Source of the DNA: Streptomyces tanashiensis
GTDB lineage: Bacteria > Actinomycetota > Actinomycetes > Streptomycetales > Streptomycetaceae
NCBI RefSeq assembly: GCF_014648895.1
Contig: NZ_BMRZ01000004.1
Location: 372,001-436,000 of the forward strand
Length of the DNA: 64,000 bases
Direction of reading: 5' to 3'
Part shown: positions 49,460-57,641 of the stretch, one piece after another
Numbering within the stretch: the first letter of the stretch is position 1
Layout of the letters: each line of letters begins with the position of its first letter
Notes under the pieces: generated by a model
Seen by the model: only the letters and a program-made list of their open reading frames with translations
What the model was told of the DNA's origin: nothing
Database searches by the model: none
Position numbers and translations under genes: made by a program

Positions 49460-50061
49460 GACCGGCGCCGGAGCGGCGCCGCGAGATCCTGGACACGGCC
49501 GCCGAGGTGTTCGCCGCCCAGGGGTACGACGCCACCACCGTCCGCCGCATCGCCGACGCCGCCGGCCTGCTCGCGGGCAGCCTCTACTACCACTTCGACT
49601 CCAAGGAGTCGATGCTCGACGAGATCCTCCGCGCCTTCCTGGACGAGCTGTGGGCCCGGTACGACGCCGTGCTCGCCGCGGTGCTCGGCCCCCGGGAGAC
49701 CCTGGAGGCCCTCGTCACCGAATCGTTCCGGGAGATCGACCGGCACCGCGCCGCCGTCGCCATCTACCAGAAGGAGTCCAGGCACCTGCGCGAGCAGCCG
49801 CGCTTCGGCTATCTCGCCGGCTCGCAGCGGAGGTTCGAGCAGGCCTGGCTCAGGACCCTGGAGCGCGGCGTGGCCGCCGGGGTCTTCCGCACCGACCTCG
49901 ACGTCCGGCTCACCTACCGCTTCGTGCGCGACACCGTCTGGGTCGCCGCGTCCTGGTACCGGCCGGGCGGACAGCACAGCCCGGAGGAGATCGCCCGCCA
50001 GTACCTGTCGATGGTGCTGGAGGGCGTCGCCCTCCGTGACGGACACCGGACGTACGACTAA
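49456..50061 (+). CDS. kstR2: TetR-family regulator KstR2-like
   Basis: A 201-residue TetR protein, the length of KstR2. The HTH is in REILDTAAEVFAAQGYDATT then VRRIADAAGLLAGSLYYHFD; AGLLAGSLYYHF is characteristic of KstR2. The ligand domain contains YQKESRHLREQPRFGYLAGS. In mycobacteria KstR2 represses the C/D-ring genes and is released by HIP-CoA (known of the family). Here it lies in the same place, between ipdF and fadA6. The GTG start overlaps the ipdF stop. It probably binds the two repeated operators at 47475 and 55388 and thereby controls its own operon. Confidence 0.87.
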   Translation: MRPAPERRREILDTAAEVFAAQGYDATTVRRIADAAGLLAGSLYYHFDSKESMLDEILRAFLDELWARYDAVLAAVLGPRETLEALVTESFREIDRHRAAVAIYQKESRHLREQPRFGYLAGSQRRFEQAWLRTLERGVAAGVFRTDLDVRLTYRFVRDTVWVAASWYRPGGQHSPEEIARQYLSMVLEGVALRDGHRTYD

Positions 50062-50070
50062 GGAGTGACC

Positions 50071-51228
50071 ATGGCCGAGGCCTACATCGTCGAAGCGGTA
50101 CGCACCCCGGTCGGCAGGAGGAACGGCGGCCTTTCCGCCGTCCACCCGGCCGACCTCGGAGCCCATGTGCTCAAGGCCCTCATGGAGCGCTCGGGCGCCG
50201 ACCCGGCCGCCGTCGAGGACGTCGTCTTCGGCTGCCTGGACACCGTCGGCCCGCAGGCCGGCGACATAGCCCGCACCAGCTGGCTGGCCGCCGGACTGCC
50301 CGAGGAGGTGCCCGGCACGACCGTCGACCGGCAGTGCGGCTCCTCCCAGCAGGCCCTGCACTTCGCCGCACAGGGCGTCCTGTCCGGGACCCAGGACCTG
50401 GTCGTCGCCGGCGGCGTGCAGAACATGTCGATGATCCCCATCGCCTTCGCCAGCCGCCAGGCCGCCGACCCGCTCGGCCTGACCGAGGGCCCGTACGCCG
50501 GCTCCGAGGGCTGGCGCGCCCGCTACGGCGACCAGCCGGTCAACCAGTTCCACGGTGCCGAGCTCATCGCCGCCAAGTGGGGCATCTCCCGCCAGGACAT
50601 GGAGGAGTTCGCCCTGCGCTCGCACCGGCGGGCCGCCCGCGCCATCGACGAGGGCCGCTTCGACCGCGAGATCGTCGCCTTCGGGGACGTCACCGCCGAC
50701 GAGGGCCCGCGCCGCGACACCACCCTGGAGAAGATGGCCGGACTCAAGCCGCTGGTCGAGGGCGGCCGGCTGACCGCCGCGGTCTCCTCGCAGGTCTCCG
50801 ACGGGGCCTCGGCGATGCTGATCGCCTCGGAGCGCGCCGTGCGCGAGCACGGCCTGACGCCGCGCGCCCGCGTCCACCACCTGTCGGTGCGGGGCGAGGA
50901 CCCGATCCGCATGCTGTCCGCCCCGATCCCGGCGACGGCGTACGCGCTGAAGAAGGCCGGGATGACGCTCGACGACATCGACCTGGTGGAGATCAACGAG
51001 GCCTTCGCCTCGGTCGTCCTCGCCTGGCTGAAGGAGACCGGCGCCGACCCCGAGAAGGTCAACGTCAACGGCGGCGCCATCGCCCTCGGCCACCCGCTCG
51101 GCGCGACCGGCACGAAGCTGACCACCACCCTGCTGCACGAACTGGAGCGCACCGGAGGCCGCTACGGCCTCCAGACGATGTGCGAGGGCGGTGGTCAGGC
51201 GAACGTGACGATCATCGAGCGCCTCTGA
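50071..51228 (+). CDS. fadA6: Acetyl-CoA acetyltransferase (thiolase) FadA6-like
   Basis: A 385-residue thiolase. The nucleophile Cys is in TTVDRQCGSSQQALHFAAQG (about residue 88), with the catalytic His in NGGAIALGHPLGATGTKLTT and the second Cys in LQTMCEGGGQANVTIIERL. FadA6 performs the thiolytic steps in HIP and later ring C/D degradation (known of the family). ATG 50071 follows AAGGAG; GTG 50065 is within the binding site. It is the last gene of its operon. Its end is duplicated in tandem (51208-51247), and only three bases separate it from the convergent VOC gene. Confidence 0.9.
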   Translation: MAEAYIVEAVRTPVGRRNGGLSAVHPADLGAHVLKALMERSGADPAAVEDVVFGCLDTVGPQAGDIARTSWLAAGLPEEVPGTTVDRQCGSSQQALHFAAQGVLSGTQDLVVAGGVQNMSMIPIAFASRQAADPLGLTEGPYAGSEGWRARYGDQPVNQFHGAELIAAKWGISRQDMEEFALRSHRRAARAIDEGRFDREIVAFGDVTADEGPRRDTTLEKMAGLKPLVEGGRLTAAVSSQVSDGASAMLIASERAVREHGLTPRARVHHLSVRGEDPIRMLSAPIPATAYALKKAGMTLDDIDLVEINEAFASVVLAWLKETGADPEKVNVNGGAIALGHPLGATGTKLTTTLLHELERTGGRYGLQTMCEGGGQANVTIIERL

Positions 51229-51247
51229 CGGTCATCGAGCGTCTGTG
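51208..51247. repeat. Tandem duplication of the fadA6 3' end
   Basis: The 20-base segments 51208-51227 and 51228-51247 (ACGATCATCGAGCGCCTCTG and ACGGTCATCGAGCGTCTGTG) differ at three positions. The first contains the end of fadA6, the second the end of the convergent VOC gene, whose last residues are therefore encoded by the duplicate. Confidence 0.75.
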
Positions 51248-51783
51248 ACGCTTCCCGGGTCGCCGAAGAGCCTCTGCCACACGGCGTGATCGGTGCGGGG
51301 ACCGCCGGGGGTCTCCGCGCCGTACACCTCGATCTCCGCCTCGATGTCCAGCGGGAGGGTGGGGGAGGTCATCGCCGTCAGCTCCCCGACCACCGCGTGG
51401 TCGGGGACCAGCCAGCACACCTCGAACTCGATGCCGTCCGGGTCCCGGGCGTAGAGGGCCTTGGTGGAGGCGTGGTTGCTCGCCCCGGTGAGGGCCCCGG
51501 CCCCGGCCAGCCGGGTGCGCATGCGCCGCAGCTCGGCGAGGGTGTCCACCTCCCAGGCCAGGTGGTACAGGCCGACCCGCCCGGTGGCCCGCGCGGAGCC
51601 CCGTTCGGGGGACTGGAACAGGCCGAGGTCGTGGTCGTTGGCGGAGCCCGCCGCCTGGAGGAACGCCGCCCCGGGGAACGCCTGCGGCAGCGGCCGGAAT
51701 TCGAGGACGTCGCGGTAGAAGGCGAGGCTGCGCTCCAGGTCGGAGACGAAGAGGACGGCGTGGTTCAGCCGCTGGATCGGCAT
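51232..51783 (-). CDS. VOC-family (glyoxalase/dioxygenase fold) protein
   Basis: A 183-residue VOC protein with two beta-alpha-beta-beta-beta modules. Likely metal ligands are His in QRLNHAVLFVSDLERSLAFY, His in GLYHLAWEVDTLAEL and Glu in GIEFEVCWLVPDH. It is too short for the steroid extradiol dioxygenase HsaC, so more like an epimerase, lyase or ring-cleaving dioxygenase of single-domain type. It is the last gene behind ipdC (97 bases away) in the echA20-ipdAB-ipdC unit, hinting at a role in steroid catabolism not known from mycobacteria. ATG 51783 has GGAACC upstream. Confidence 0.8.
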   Translation of the reverse strand: MPIQRLNHAVLFVSDLERSLAFYRDVLEFRPLPQAFPGAAFLQAAGSANDHDLGLFQSPERGSARATGRVGLYHLAWEVDTLAELRRMRTRLAGAGALTGASNHASTKALYARDPDGIEFEVCWLVPDHAVVGELTAMTSPTLPLDIEAEIEVYGAETPGGPRTDHAVWQRLFGDPGSVTDAR

Positions 51784-51880
51784 GGCGGTTCCGTTCGGGG
51801 TCGGTGCGGGGAGACAAGGGGTCGAGACGCGTGTCCGCCGGGGTGACGGTACCCCGGCGGACATCTGCGCAGGGCGGGGG

Positions 51881-52945
51881 TCAGTCCGTGCCGGGCAGGG
51901 TGTGGAGCGCGGCCCGTGCCTCGGCCATGAGGCGGTCGACGAGCTCGGCGCAGGACGGCAGGTCGTCGATCAGACCCGCGACCTGCCCGGAGGCCATCAC
52001 GCCCAGATCGGTGCGGCCGTCGACCATGGACGCCTTGAGCAGCATGGGCGTGTTGGCGGCCAGCAGGATCTGGCTCCACGTCAGGTCCTTGCCGTGCTTC
52101 ATCGCCAGGCCGTCCCGGACCATCTGCGCCCAGCTCATGCGGGACTCGCGCCGGAAGGCCGCGGCGTGCCGGACCGCCCGCAGCAGCGAGGCGGCCCGGC
52201 CGGAGCGCTCCAGCGCGTCGACCAGTTCGGTCCGGAGCATCCGGTGCGGCAGTCCGTCCACCTTGGTGGTGACGGTGACGTCCGTGACCGCCGCGGCGAG
52301 GTAGCGGGCCTTCACCGCGTCGGGGACCGTGCTGTCGGAGGTGAGCAGGAAGCGCGTGCCCATGGCGATCCCGGCCGCGCCGTAGGCGAGGGCCGCGACC
52401 AGGCCGCGCCCGTCGTGGAAGCCGCCGGCGGCGACCACCGGTATGTCGACGGCGTCCACGACCTGCGGGAGCAGGACGGTGGTGGCGACGCTGCCGGTGT
52501 GGCCCCCGCCCTCCCCGCCCTGCACGATCACCGCGTCGGCTCCCCACGCCGCGACCTTCTCGGCGTGCCGCCTGGCCCCGATGGAGGGGATGACGACGAC
52601 GCCCGCGTCCTTGAGCCGCGCGATCAGCTCGCGGGACGGCGCGAGTGCGAACGAGGCGACCCGCACGCCCTCGTCGATGATGATCCGGACGCGCTCGGCC
52701 GCGTCCCCGGCGTCCGCGCGCAGGTTCACGCCGAAGGGCGCGTCCGTGCGGGACTTCACCTCGCGCACCGCGGAGCGGAGCTGGTCGACGGTCATGGTCG
52801 CCGAGGCCAGGATCCCGAGCGCGCCGGCCTCGGCGGTGGCCGAGACCAGGCGGGGACCGGCCACCCACCCCATGCCGGTCTGCACGACGGGGTGGCGCAC
52901 CCCGACGAGCTCGGTGAACCGGGTGGCGATCACGGCGTCTCTCAT
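51881..52945 (-). CDS. ipdC: NMO-family flavoprotein IpdC-like
   Basis: A 354-residue FMN protein of the 2-nitropropane dioxygenase/NMO family. VRHPVVQTGMGWVAGPRLVS is the N-terminal barrel signature, DAVIVQGGEGGGHTGSVATT the FMN phosphate region, and VVAAGGFHDGRGLVAALAYG then GIAMGTRFLLTSDS the second flavin loop. IpdC in mycobacteria introduces the double bond in the HIC-CoA ring before hydrolysis by EchA20 (known of the family). The ATG overlaps the ipdB stop by four bases; it is fourth in the echA20 operon. Confidence 0.87.
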   Translation of the reverse strand: MRDAVIATRFTELVGVRHPVVQTGMGWVAGPRLVSATAEAGALGILASATMTVDQLRSAVREVKSRTDAPFGVNLRADAGDAAERVRIIIDEGVRVASFALAPSRELIARLKDAGVVVIPSIGARRHAEKVAAWGADAVIVQGGEGGGHTGSVATTVLLPQVVDAVDIPVVAAGGFHDGRGLVAALAYGAAGIAMGTRFLLTSDSTVPDAVKARYLAAAVTDVTVTTKVDGLPHRMLRTELVDALERSGRAASLLRAVRHAAAFRRESRMSWAQMVRDGLAMKHGKDLTWSQILLAANTPMLLKASMVDGRTDLGVMASGQVAGLIDDLPSCAELVDRLMAEARAALHTLPGTD

Positions 52946-53724
52946 GAGGGGACCTCCCGGTCGCGCAGCCCCTTCGGGTCGATCTCCTCGCGGATCAGCC
53001 GCAGTTCCTCGGCGGTGGGCTCACGGGTGTACGGCACGTCGTCGGGGACGGTCAGCGCGAAGCCGGTGGCCGCCACGACCTCCTCGACGGTGACGCCCGG
53101 GTGCAGCGAGCGCAGCCGCATGGTGCGCTCCGGCGTCTCGAAGTCGAAGACGCCCAGATCGCTGATGACGTCCGACAGGCGGTGGTAGCGGCTCGCGGAG
53201 GGTCCCGCCGCGGCGGCACGGTCGTGGCCGACGCCGCAGACCATGTCGACCCGCTCGACGAAGACGCGCGTCGAGTGCTTGGGGATCCAGTAACTGGTCG
53301 GGTTGTTGAGGGTGTTGACCGGGGCGCCGCGGACTCCGAGGAGCTGGCGCTTCGGCTGCGCCCAGTCGCCGATGCAGCTGATGTTCTGGTTGCCGTACCG
53401 GTCGATCTGGCTCGCGCCCATCATCACGTGCCGGCGCCCGGTGGTGACCAGGGCCAGGTGCTGACGGTACGGCAGCCAGCCCTCCACCACCCGGGGCGCG
53501 GCGCCGATCGCCGGAACGTCGGCGATGAGCCGCGCCTCCCCGTCGGTCAGCAGCAGGTCGGGGGAGAAGGTGAGCTTCGCGAGGCGGGCGCCGATCATCG
53601 GGACGGTGCCCATGGGGGAGGCCAGGATCTCGCCGGCGTCCCGCCATGCCTCGGCGCAGGCGAGGACGCAGTACTCGGCCCGCGTGGCCGTCCCGGCCGT
53701 GGTGGTGGTGTCGGTGCCGCTCAT
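52942..53724 (-). CDS. ipdB: IpdB, beta subunit of the COCHEA-CoA hydrolase
   Basis: A 260-residue class-I CoA-transferase-like beta subunit. GTVPMIGARLAKLTFSPDLL, HVMMGASQIDRYGNQNISCI and the C-terminal HPGVTVEEVVAATGFALTVP match IpdB. IpdAB is no transferase but a hydrolase that opens ring C of COCHEA-CoA, and lacks the transferase Glu of the beta chain (known of the family); I see no E-N-G transferase motif here either. The ATG overlaps the ipdA stop and its stop overlaps the ipdC start, so the two subunits are made together. Confidence 0.88.
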   Translation of the reverse strand: MSGTDTTTTAGTATRAEYCVLACAEAWRDAGEILASPMGTVPMIGARLAKLTFSPDLLLTDGEARLIADVPAIGAAPRVVEGWLPYRQHLALVTTGRRHVMMGASQIDRYGNQNISCIGDWAQPKRQLLGVRGAPVNTLNNPTSYWIPKHSTRVFVERVDMVCGVGHDRAAAAGPSASRYHRLSDVISDLGVFDFETPERTMRLRSLHPGVTVEEVVAATGFALTVPDDVPYTREPTAEELRLIREEIDPKGLRDREVPS

Positions 53725-54587
53725 GCTTCCTCCTCGTGGAACGCCGCGACCGCGGCCTGGTAGGCGTCCTCGTCGCCGGACAGGAAGCGGGCGGTGAACT
53801 CCCGCCAGGCCTCCGGGTCCCGGGCCGCCTTGACGTAGGCGCGCTGGAAGGCCTCGTCCCGGTCGTAGTCGGGGGCGCAGGAGGTGAAGTGCGCGCCGTT
53901 CGGGGTCTCGACGACACCGTCGACGAAGGCGCGCTTGAGCAGCAGCGACTGCGGTCCCGTGTCCTTGAGCAGCTCCGGGGTCTCCACGATCCGCTCGCAG
54001 GAGACGTACGCCGCGTCGGCGGCCTCGCAGAACAGGTCGTCGAAGTACGGGTCGGGGCCGAGGTACTGGCCGTTGCCGTGCGTGTCGGCGCGGTTGAGGT
54101 GGACGAGCGCGGCGTCCAGGCGGAGCGCCGGCACGGCGACGAGCTCCTCGCGGTCGGCGTACGGGGACGTGATCGTCCGCAGCGAGGGGTTGACGGTCAT
54201 CACGTCCGAGGCGAGCCCGGCCCGGATGGGCATGAAGGGCAGCCGGTGCACGGCGGCGGTCAGGCCCCACATGACCATGGCCTCGTCCAGCTCCACCAGC
54301 TCGAAGGCGCCGCGCTGCCGGGCCGCGACGAAGTGCGGCTCCAGGGGGATGGAGTCGAGCGTGGTGAAGGCCGTGACCAGCTTGCGGATCTTCCCGGCCG
54401 CGGCGAGGAGGCCGACGTCCGGGCCGCCGTACGAGACGACGGTCAGATCGGTGAGGTCGGAGCGCAGCAGCGCGCGTACCAGGGCCATCGGCTTGCGCCG
54501 CGAGCCCCAGCCGCCGATGCCGATCGTCATCCCGCTCCCGAGGCGGCCCACGACCTCCTCGGGGGTCATCGTCTTGTCCCTGCTCAC
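53721..54587 (-). CDS. ipdA: IpdA, alpha subunit of the COCHEA-CoA hydrolase
   Basis: A 288-residue class-I CoA-transferase-like alpha subunit. GSGMTIGIGGWGSRRKPMAL is the CoA-binding loop, TVVSYGGPDVGLLAAAGKIR follows, and ELVELDEAMVMWGLTAAVHR carries Glu102, which may be the equivalent of the catalytic IpdA Glu105 described for the mycobacterial enzyme (position by eye). HLNRADTHGNGQYLGPDPYF is a conserved later segment. With IpdB it hydrolyses ring C. It is translationally coupled to echA20 and ipdB by ATGA overlaps. Confidence 0.88.
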   Translation of the reverse strand: MSRDKTMTPEEVVGRLGSGMTIGIGGWGSRRKPMALVRALLRSDLTDLTVVSYGGPDVGLLAAAGKIRKLVTAFTTLDSIPLEPHFVAARQRGAFELVELDEAMVMWGLTAAVHRLPFMPIRAGLASDVMTVNPSLRTITSPYADREELVAVPALRLDAALVHLNRADTHGNGQYLGPDPYFDDLFCEAADAAYVSCERIVETPELLKDTGPQSLLLKRAFVDGVVETPNGAHFTSCAPDYDRDEAFQRAYVKAARDPEAWREFTARFLSGDEDAYQAAVAAFHEEEA

Positions 54588-55366
54588 GACTGCTGCTCCT
54601 TGTCCGTGTCGATGGCCGAGTCCTGGCCGGCCCTGCCGAACGTGTCGCGCACCCGGTCGGCGACGCCGCTGAGGTTGGCCTCGAAGGTGAAGCCCTGTTC
54701 GAAGCGGTAGCTGCGGTGGACGTCCACCGGGTCGATGCCGTTGATCGCGGCCTTGGCGAGCCGGATCAGTTGCCCGTCCTTGGCGGCGATCTCCCGGGCG
54801 AGTTCGAGCGCCGCGTCGAGCAGCCGCTCGCGGGGCACGACCCGCCAGACCGAGCCGTGCCGGTGCAGCTCCTCGGCGGTGACCGTGCGCGAGGTGTAGT
54901 AGAGGGCCCGCATCAGCTGCTGCGGGACGAGCCGGGCCAGGTGCGTGGCGGCGCCGAGCGCGCCCCGGTCCAGCTCGGGCAGGCCGAAGGTCGCGTCCTC
55001 GGAGGCGACGATCGCGTCGGCGTTGCCGACCAGGCCGATGCCGCCGCCGAGGCAGAAGCCGTGCACGGCGGCGACCACCGGCACCTCGCAGTCGTAGACG
55101 GCGGCGAAGGCCTCGTAGCAGCCGCGGTTGGCGCCCAGGAGGGCGTCGTGCCCGGGCGTGCGCTGGATCTCCTTGATGTCGACGCCCGCGTTGAAGCCGC
55201 GGCCCTCCGCGGTGAGCACGACGCAGCGCACCTCGGGATCGGCACCGGCGGCCCGTACCGCGGCGGCGAGGTCGTACCAGCCCTTTACGGGGAGGGCGTT
55301 GACCGGGGGGAAGTCGACGGTGACGACGGCGATGCCCTTGTCGGGGGCGGAGGTGGAGACACCCAT
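54584..55366 (-). CDS. echA20: EchA20-like crotonase, ring-D hydrolase
   Basis: A 260-residue crotonase. AVVTVDFPPVNALPVKGWYD, LTAEGRGFNAGVDIKEIQRT and AVHGFCLGGGIGLVGNADAI closely resemble mycobacterial EchA20 (Rv3550), which hydrolyses ring D of HIEC-CoA (known of the family). GLPELDRGALGAATHLARLV completes the active site. The ATG at 55366 has AAAGG too far upstream for a normal site, so initiation may be unusual. First gene of echA20-ipdA-ipdB-ipdC-VOC, divergent from two SDR genes across the second operator. Confidence 0.87.
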   Translation of the reverse strand: MGVSTSAPDKGIAVVTVDFPPVNALPVKGWYDLAAAVRAAGADPEVRCVVLTAEGRGFNAGVDIKEIQRTPGHDALLGANRGCYEAFAAVYDCEVPVVAAVHGFCLGGGIGLVGNADAIVASEDATFGLPELDRGALGAATHLARLVPQQLMRALYYTSRTVTAEELHRHGSVWRVVPRERLLDAALELAREIAAKDGQLIRLAKAAINGIDPVDVHRSYRFEQGFTFEANLSGVADRVRDTFGRAGQDSAIDTDKEQQS

Positions 55367-55387
55367 GAGCAGATCAGCTACCTTTCC

Positions 55388-55404
55388 ACCAAACGTTTGT
55401 TAGG
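55388..55404. promoter_or_regulatory. Second KstR2-type operator, echA20/SDR divergent promoter
   Basis: ACCAAACGTTTGTTAGG on the plus strand; on the minus strand CCTAACAAACGTTTGGT, identical to the operator at 47475 in 15 of 17 positions. It contains the perfect palindrome AAACGTTT and lies 21 bases from the echA20 start and 40 from the SDR start. Confidence 0.75.
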
Positions 55405-55444
55405 TGGAAGATAGCAGCGGTTCGCGCGCTGCGGGAGGTGTCCA

Positions 55445-56221
55445 TTGCCAGTCACCATCGATCTGTCGGGATCCGTCGCCGTCGTCACCGGCGGCACGAG
55501 GGGCGTCGGCGCGGGGATCACCAGAACCCTGCTCGAAGCCGGCGCGGAGGTCGTGACCTGCGCGCGAAGGGCCCCCGACAAGCCCGTCGAGGCAGCCGGG
55601 CGCACGGCCCGCTTCCTCCCCGTCGACCTGCGCGACCCGGCCGCCGTCGCGGACTTCTTCGACCGGGTGCGCGACGACCACGGACGGCTGGACGTCCTGG
55701 TCAACAACGCCGGGGGGACGCCCTTCCGGATGCTCGGCGACGGTGCGGCCGAACAGCAGGCCCGGGTCGTCGAACTGAACCTCGTCGCCCCCCTGACCGC
55801 CTCCCTCGCCGCGTACGAGGTGATGCGCCGTCAGGCTGTCGGCGGCTCCATCATCATGATCGGCAGCGTCAGCGCCACCCGCCCCTCGCCGGGCAGCGCC
55901 GCCTACGGAGCCGCCAAGGCGGGCCTGGACAACCTCGCCAGGTCCATGGCGGTCGAATGGGCGCCCCTGGTACGGGTCAACACGCTCGTCCCCGGCATGG
56001 TGCGCACCGAACTCTCCCACCTGCACTACGGGGACGAGGACGGCATCGCCTCCGTCGGCCGCACCGTACCGCTCGGCCGGCTCGCCGAGCCCTCCGACAT
56101 CGGCGACGCCTGCGTCTTCCTCGCCTCCGAACGGGCCGCGTACATCAGCGGCGCCAGCCTGCTCGTGCACGGAGGCGGGGAACGTCCGGCCTTCCTGGAC
56201 GCGGCCACGGCCAACCACTGA
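55445..56221 (+). CDS. Short-chain dehydrogenase, Rv3549c-like
   Basis: A 258-residue SDR. SVAVVTGGTRGVGAGITRTL is the NAD(P) loop; VLVNNAGG, IMIGSVSATRPSPGSAAYGA and AKAGLDNLARSMAVEWA give Asn, Ser, Tyr and Lys. The C terminus ends AYISGASLLVHGGGERPAFL. It corresponds by place and sequence to Rv3549c in the mycobacterial KstR2 regulon, whose role is a hydroxyacyl-CoA or ring-alcohol dehydrogenase. The TTG start is supported by GGGAGG six bases upstream. First gene of a two-SDR unit under the second operator. Confidence 0.85.
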   Translation: MPVTIDLSGSVAVVTGGTRGVGAGITRTLLEAGAEVVTCARRAPDKPVEAAGRTARFLPVDLRDPAAVADFFDRVRDDHGRLDVLVNNAGGTPFRMLGDGAAEQQARVVELNLVAPLTASLAAYEVMRRQAVGGSIIMIGSVSATRPSPGSAAYGAAKAGLDNLARSMAVEWAPLVRVNTLVPGMVRTELSHLHYGDEDGIASVGRTVPLGRLAEPSDIGDACVFLASERAAYISGASLLVHGGGERPAFLDAATANH

Positions 56222-56246
56222 AACCACTCACCGAAAGGCACCCACC

Positions 56247-57158
56247 ATGACTGGACTGTGCAACGGACGCGTCGTCGTCGTCACCGGCGCCGGCCGCGGG
56301 CTCGGCCGCGCGCACGCGCTCGCCTTCGCCGCCGAGGGCGCCAAGGTCGTCGTCAACGACCTCGGCGTCGGCCTCGACGGCACCGGAGCGGGAGCCGGGC
56401 CCGCCCAGCAGGTCGTCGACGAGATCACCGCCTCGGGCGGCGAGGCGGTCGCCCACGGCGGCGACATCGCCACCGCCGACGGCGCGGCCTCGCTCGTCGC
56501 CACCGCCCTCGACGCCTTCGGCCGCCTCGACACCCTCGTCAACAACGCCGGCTTCCTGCGCGACCGCATGCTGGTCAACCTCGGCGAGGACGACTGGGAC
56601 GCCGTCATGCGCGTCCACCTCAAGGGCCACTTCCTGCCGCTCCGGCACGCCGCCGCGTACTGGCGGGCGGAGGCCAAGGCCGGACGCGAGCCCGTCGCCC
56701 GCGTGATCAACACCAGCTCCGGCGCGGGCCTGCTCGGCAGCGTCGGCCAGGGCAACTACGCCGCCGCCAAGGCCGGGATCGTCGGCCTGACCCTGGTCGC
56801 GTCCGCCGAGATGGGCCGGTACGGGGTCCAGGTCAACGCGATCGCCCCCGCCGCGCGCACCCGGATGACCGAGCAGACCTTCGCGGAGACGATGGCCGCG
56901 CCCTCGGGGGGCGGTTTCGACGCGATGGCCCCGGAGAACGTCTCCCCGCTCGTCGTCTGGCTGGGCTCCGCGGCCTCGGCCTGCGTCACCGGGCGGGTCT
57001 TCGAGGCCGAGGCGGGCCGGATCACGGTCATGGAGGGCTGGCGTCCCGGCCCGACGGCCGACAAGGGCGCGCGCTGGACGCCGACGGAGGCGGGCGAGAC
57101 GACCCTGAAACTCCTGGCGGCCGCGGAGCCCCCGCACCCGGTGTACGGCACGCACTGA
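56247..57158 (+). CDS. Short-chain dehydrogenase, Rv3548c/MFE-2-like
   Basis: A 303-residue SDR longer than usual, of the type found in peroxisomal multifunctional enzyme 2. RVVVVTGAGRGLGRAHALAF, KVVVNDLGVGLDGTGAGAGP, NTSSGAGLLGSVGQGNYAAA and KAGIVGLTLVASAEMGRYGV hold the cofactor loop and Ser-Tyr-Lys set. Members oxidise (3R)-hydroxyacyl-CoA; it corresponds to Rv3548c at the end of the KstR2 regulon. ATG 56247 follows GAAAGG, 25 bases behind the previous SDR. A 480-base intergenic region with a long palindrome follows. Confidence 0.85.
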   Translation: MTGLCNGRVVVVTGAGRGLGRAHALAFAAEGAKVVVNDLGVGLDGTGAGAGPAQQVVDEITASGGEAVAHGGDIATADGAASLVATALDAFGRLDTLVNNAGFLRDRMLVNLGEDDWDAVMRVHLKGHFLPLRHAAAYWRAEAKAGREPVARVINTSSGAGLLGSVGQGNYAAAKAGIVGLTLVASAEMGRYGVQVNAIAPAARTRMTEQTFAETMAAPSGGGFDAMAPENVSPLVVWLGSAASACVTGRVFEAEAGRITVMEGWRPGPTADKGARWTPTEAGETTLKLLAAAEPPHPVYGTH

Positions 57159-57246
57159 CCCGACGCGTCCTGCCGGCGCACGGCGCCCGCACCCGGCCCC
57201 CGCGCGGGCCCACGGCCGCGTCCCTGAGTGGGCCCACGCCCCGCGC

Positions 57247-57480
57247 CGTGTGGGCAATCGTCCCGCATGGGGGTCCCCCCTGGACGAAGTCCTTGGGGGA
57301 GGGACGGGTGGGCACACGGGACGGCGCCCTTCAGCGGCGCCCCCGCGTTCCGCGCCTGGACCCGCACCACCAGCGTGCTGCACCCGTGGTGTGGGTCAGG
57401 GCGCGGGAGCCTCTGGCGCCGGCAGGGCGCCGTCCGTTGTGCCCACCCGTTCCGCCCCAGCGGAACGAATGCCCACAACG
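57247..57480. repeat. Long palindromic intergenic element
   Basis: The gap between the SDR and hsaE genes is mostly one nested inverted repeat. Outer arms TGTGGGCAATCGTCCCGC (57249-57266) and, on the other strand, TTGTGGGCATTCGTTCCGC (ending 57480) enclose longer inner arms, about 57304-57371 and 57385-57450, beginning ACGGGTGGGCACA on both sides and closing at GACCCGCACCAC/GTGGTGTGGGTC. A short insert rich in G and C runs (57266-57300) sits in the left arm. No coding frame is credible. It looks like a dispersed Streptomyces intergenic repeat or MITE-like element; it might also form a terminator. Confidence 0.75.
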
Positions 57481-57641
57481 GGCGGGCGCGGCGCGCAACA
57501 GGCGGGCCCGGCGCGTGACCCGGGCTCCGACAACTGGCCCCGTGAGGGTTTCCCGCTCACCGGGAACGGGCGCTCCCGGCGGGCCGCGGCACCGGCCTAG
57601 CCTCGCCGGACAGCCCCAACCGCCCGCAGGAGGGACCCGCC

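Noticed and set aside
57305..57450. The long hairpin as a structured RNA gene or riboswitch
   Set aside because: Arms are simply self-complementary, no conserved riboswitch core is seen, and the outer arms suggest a repeat element.
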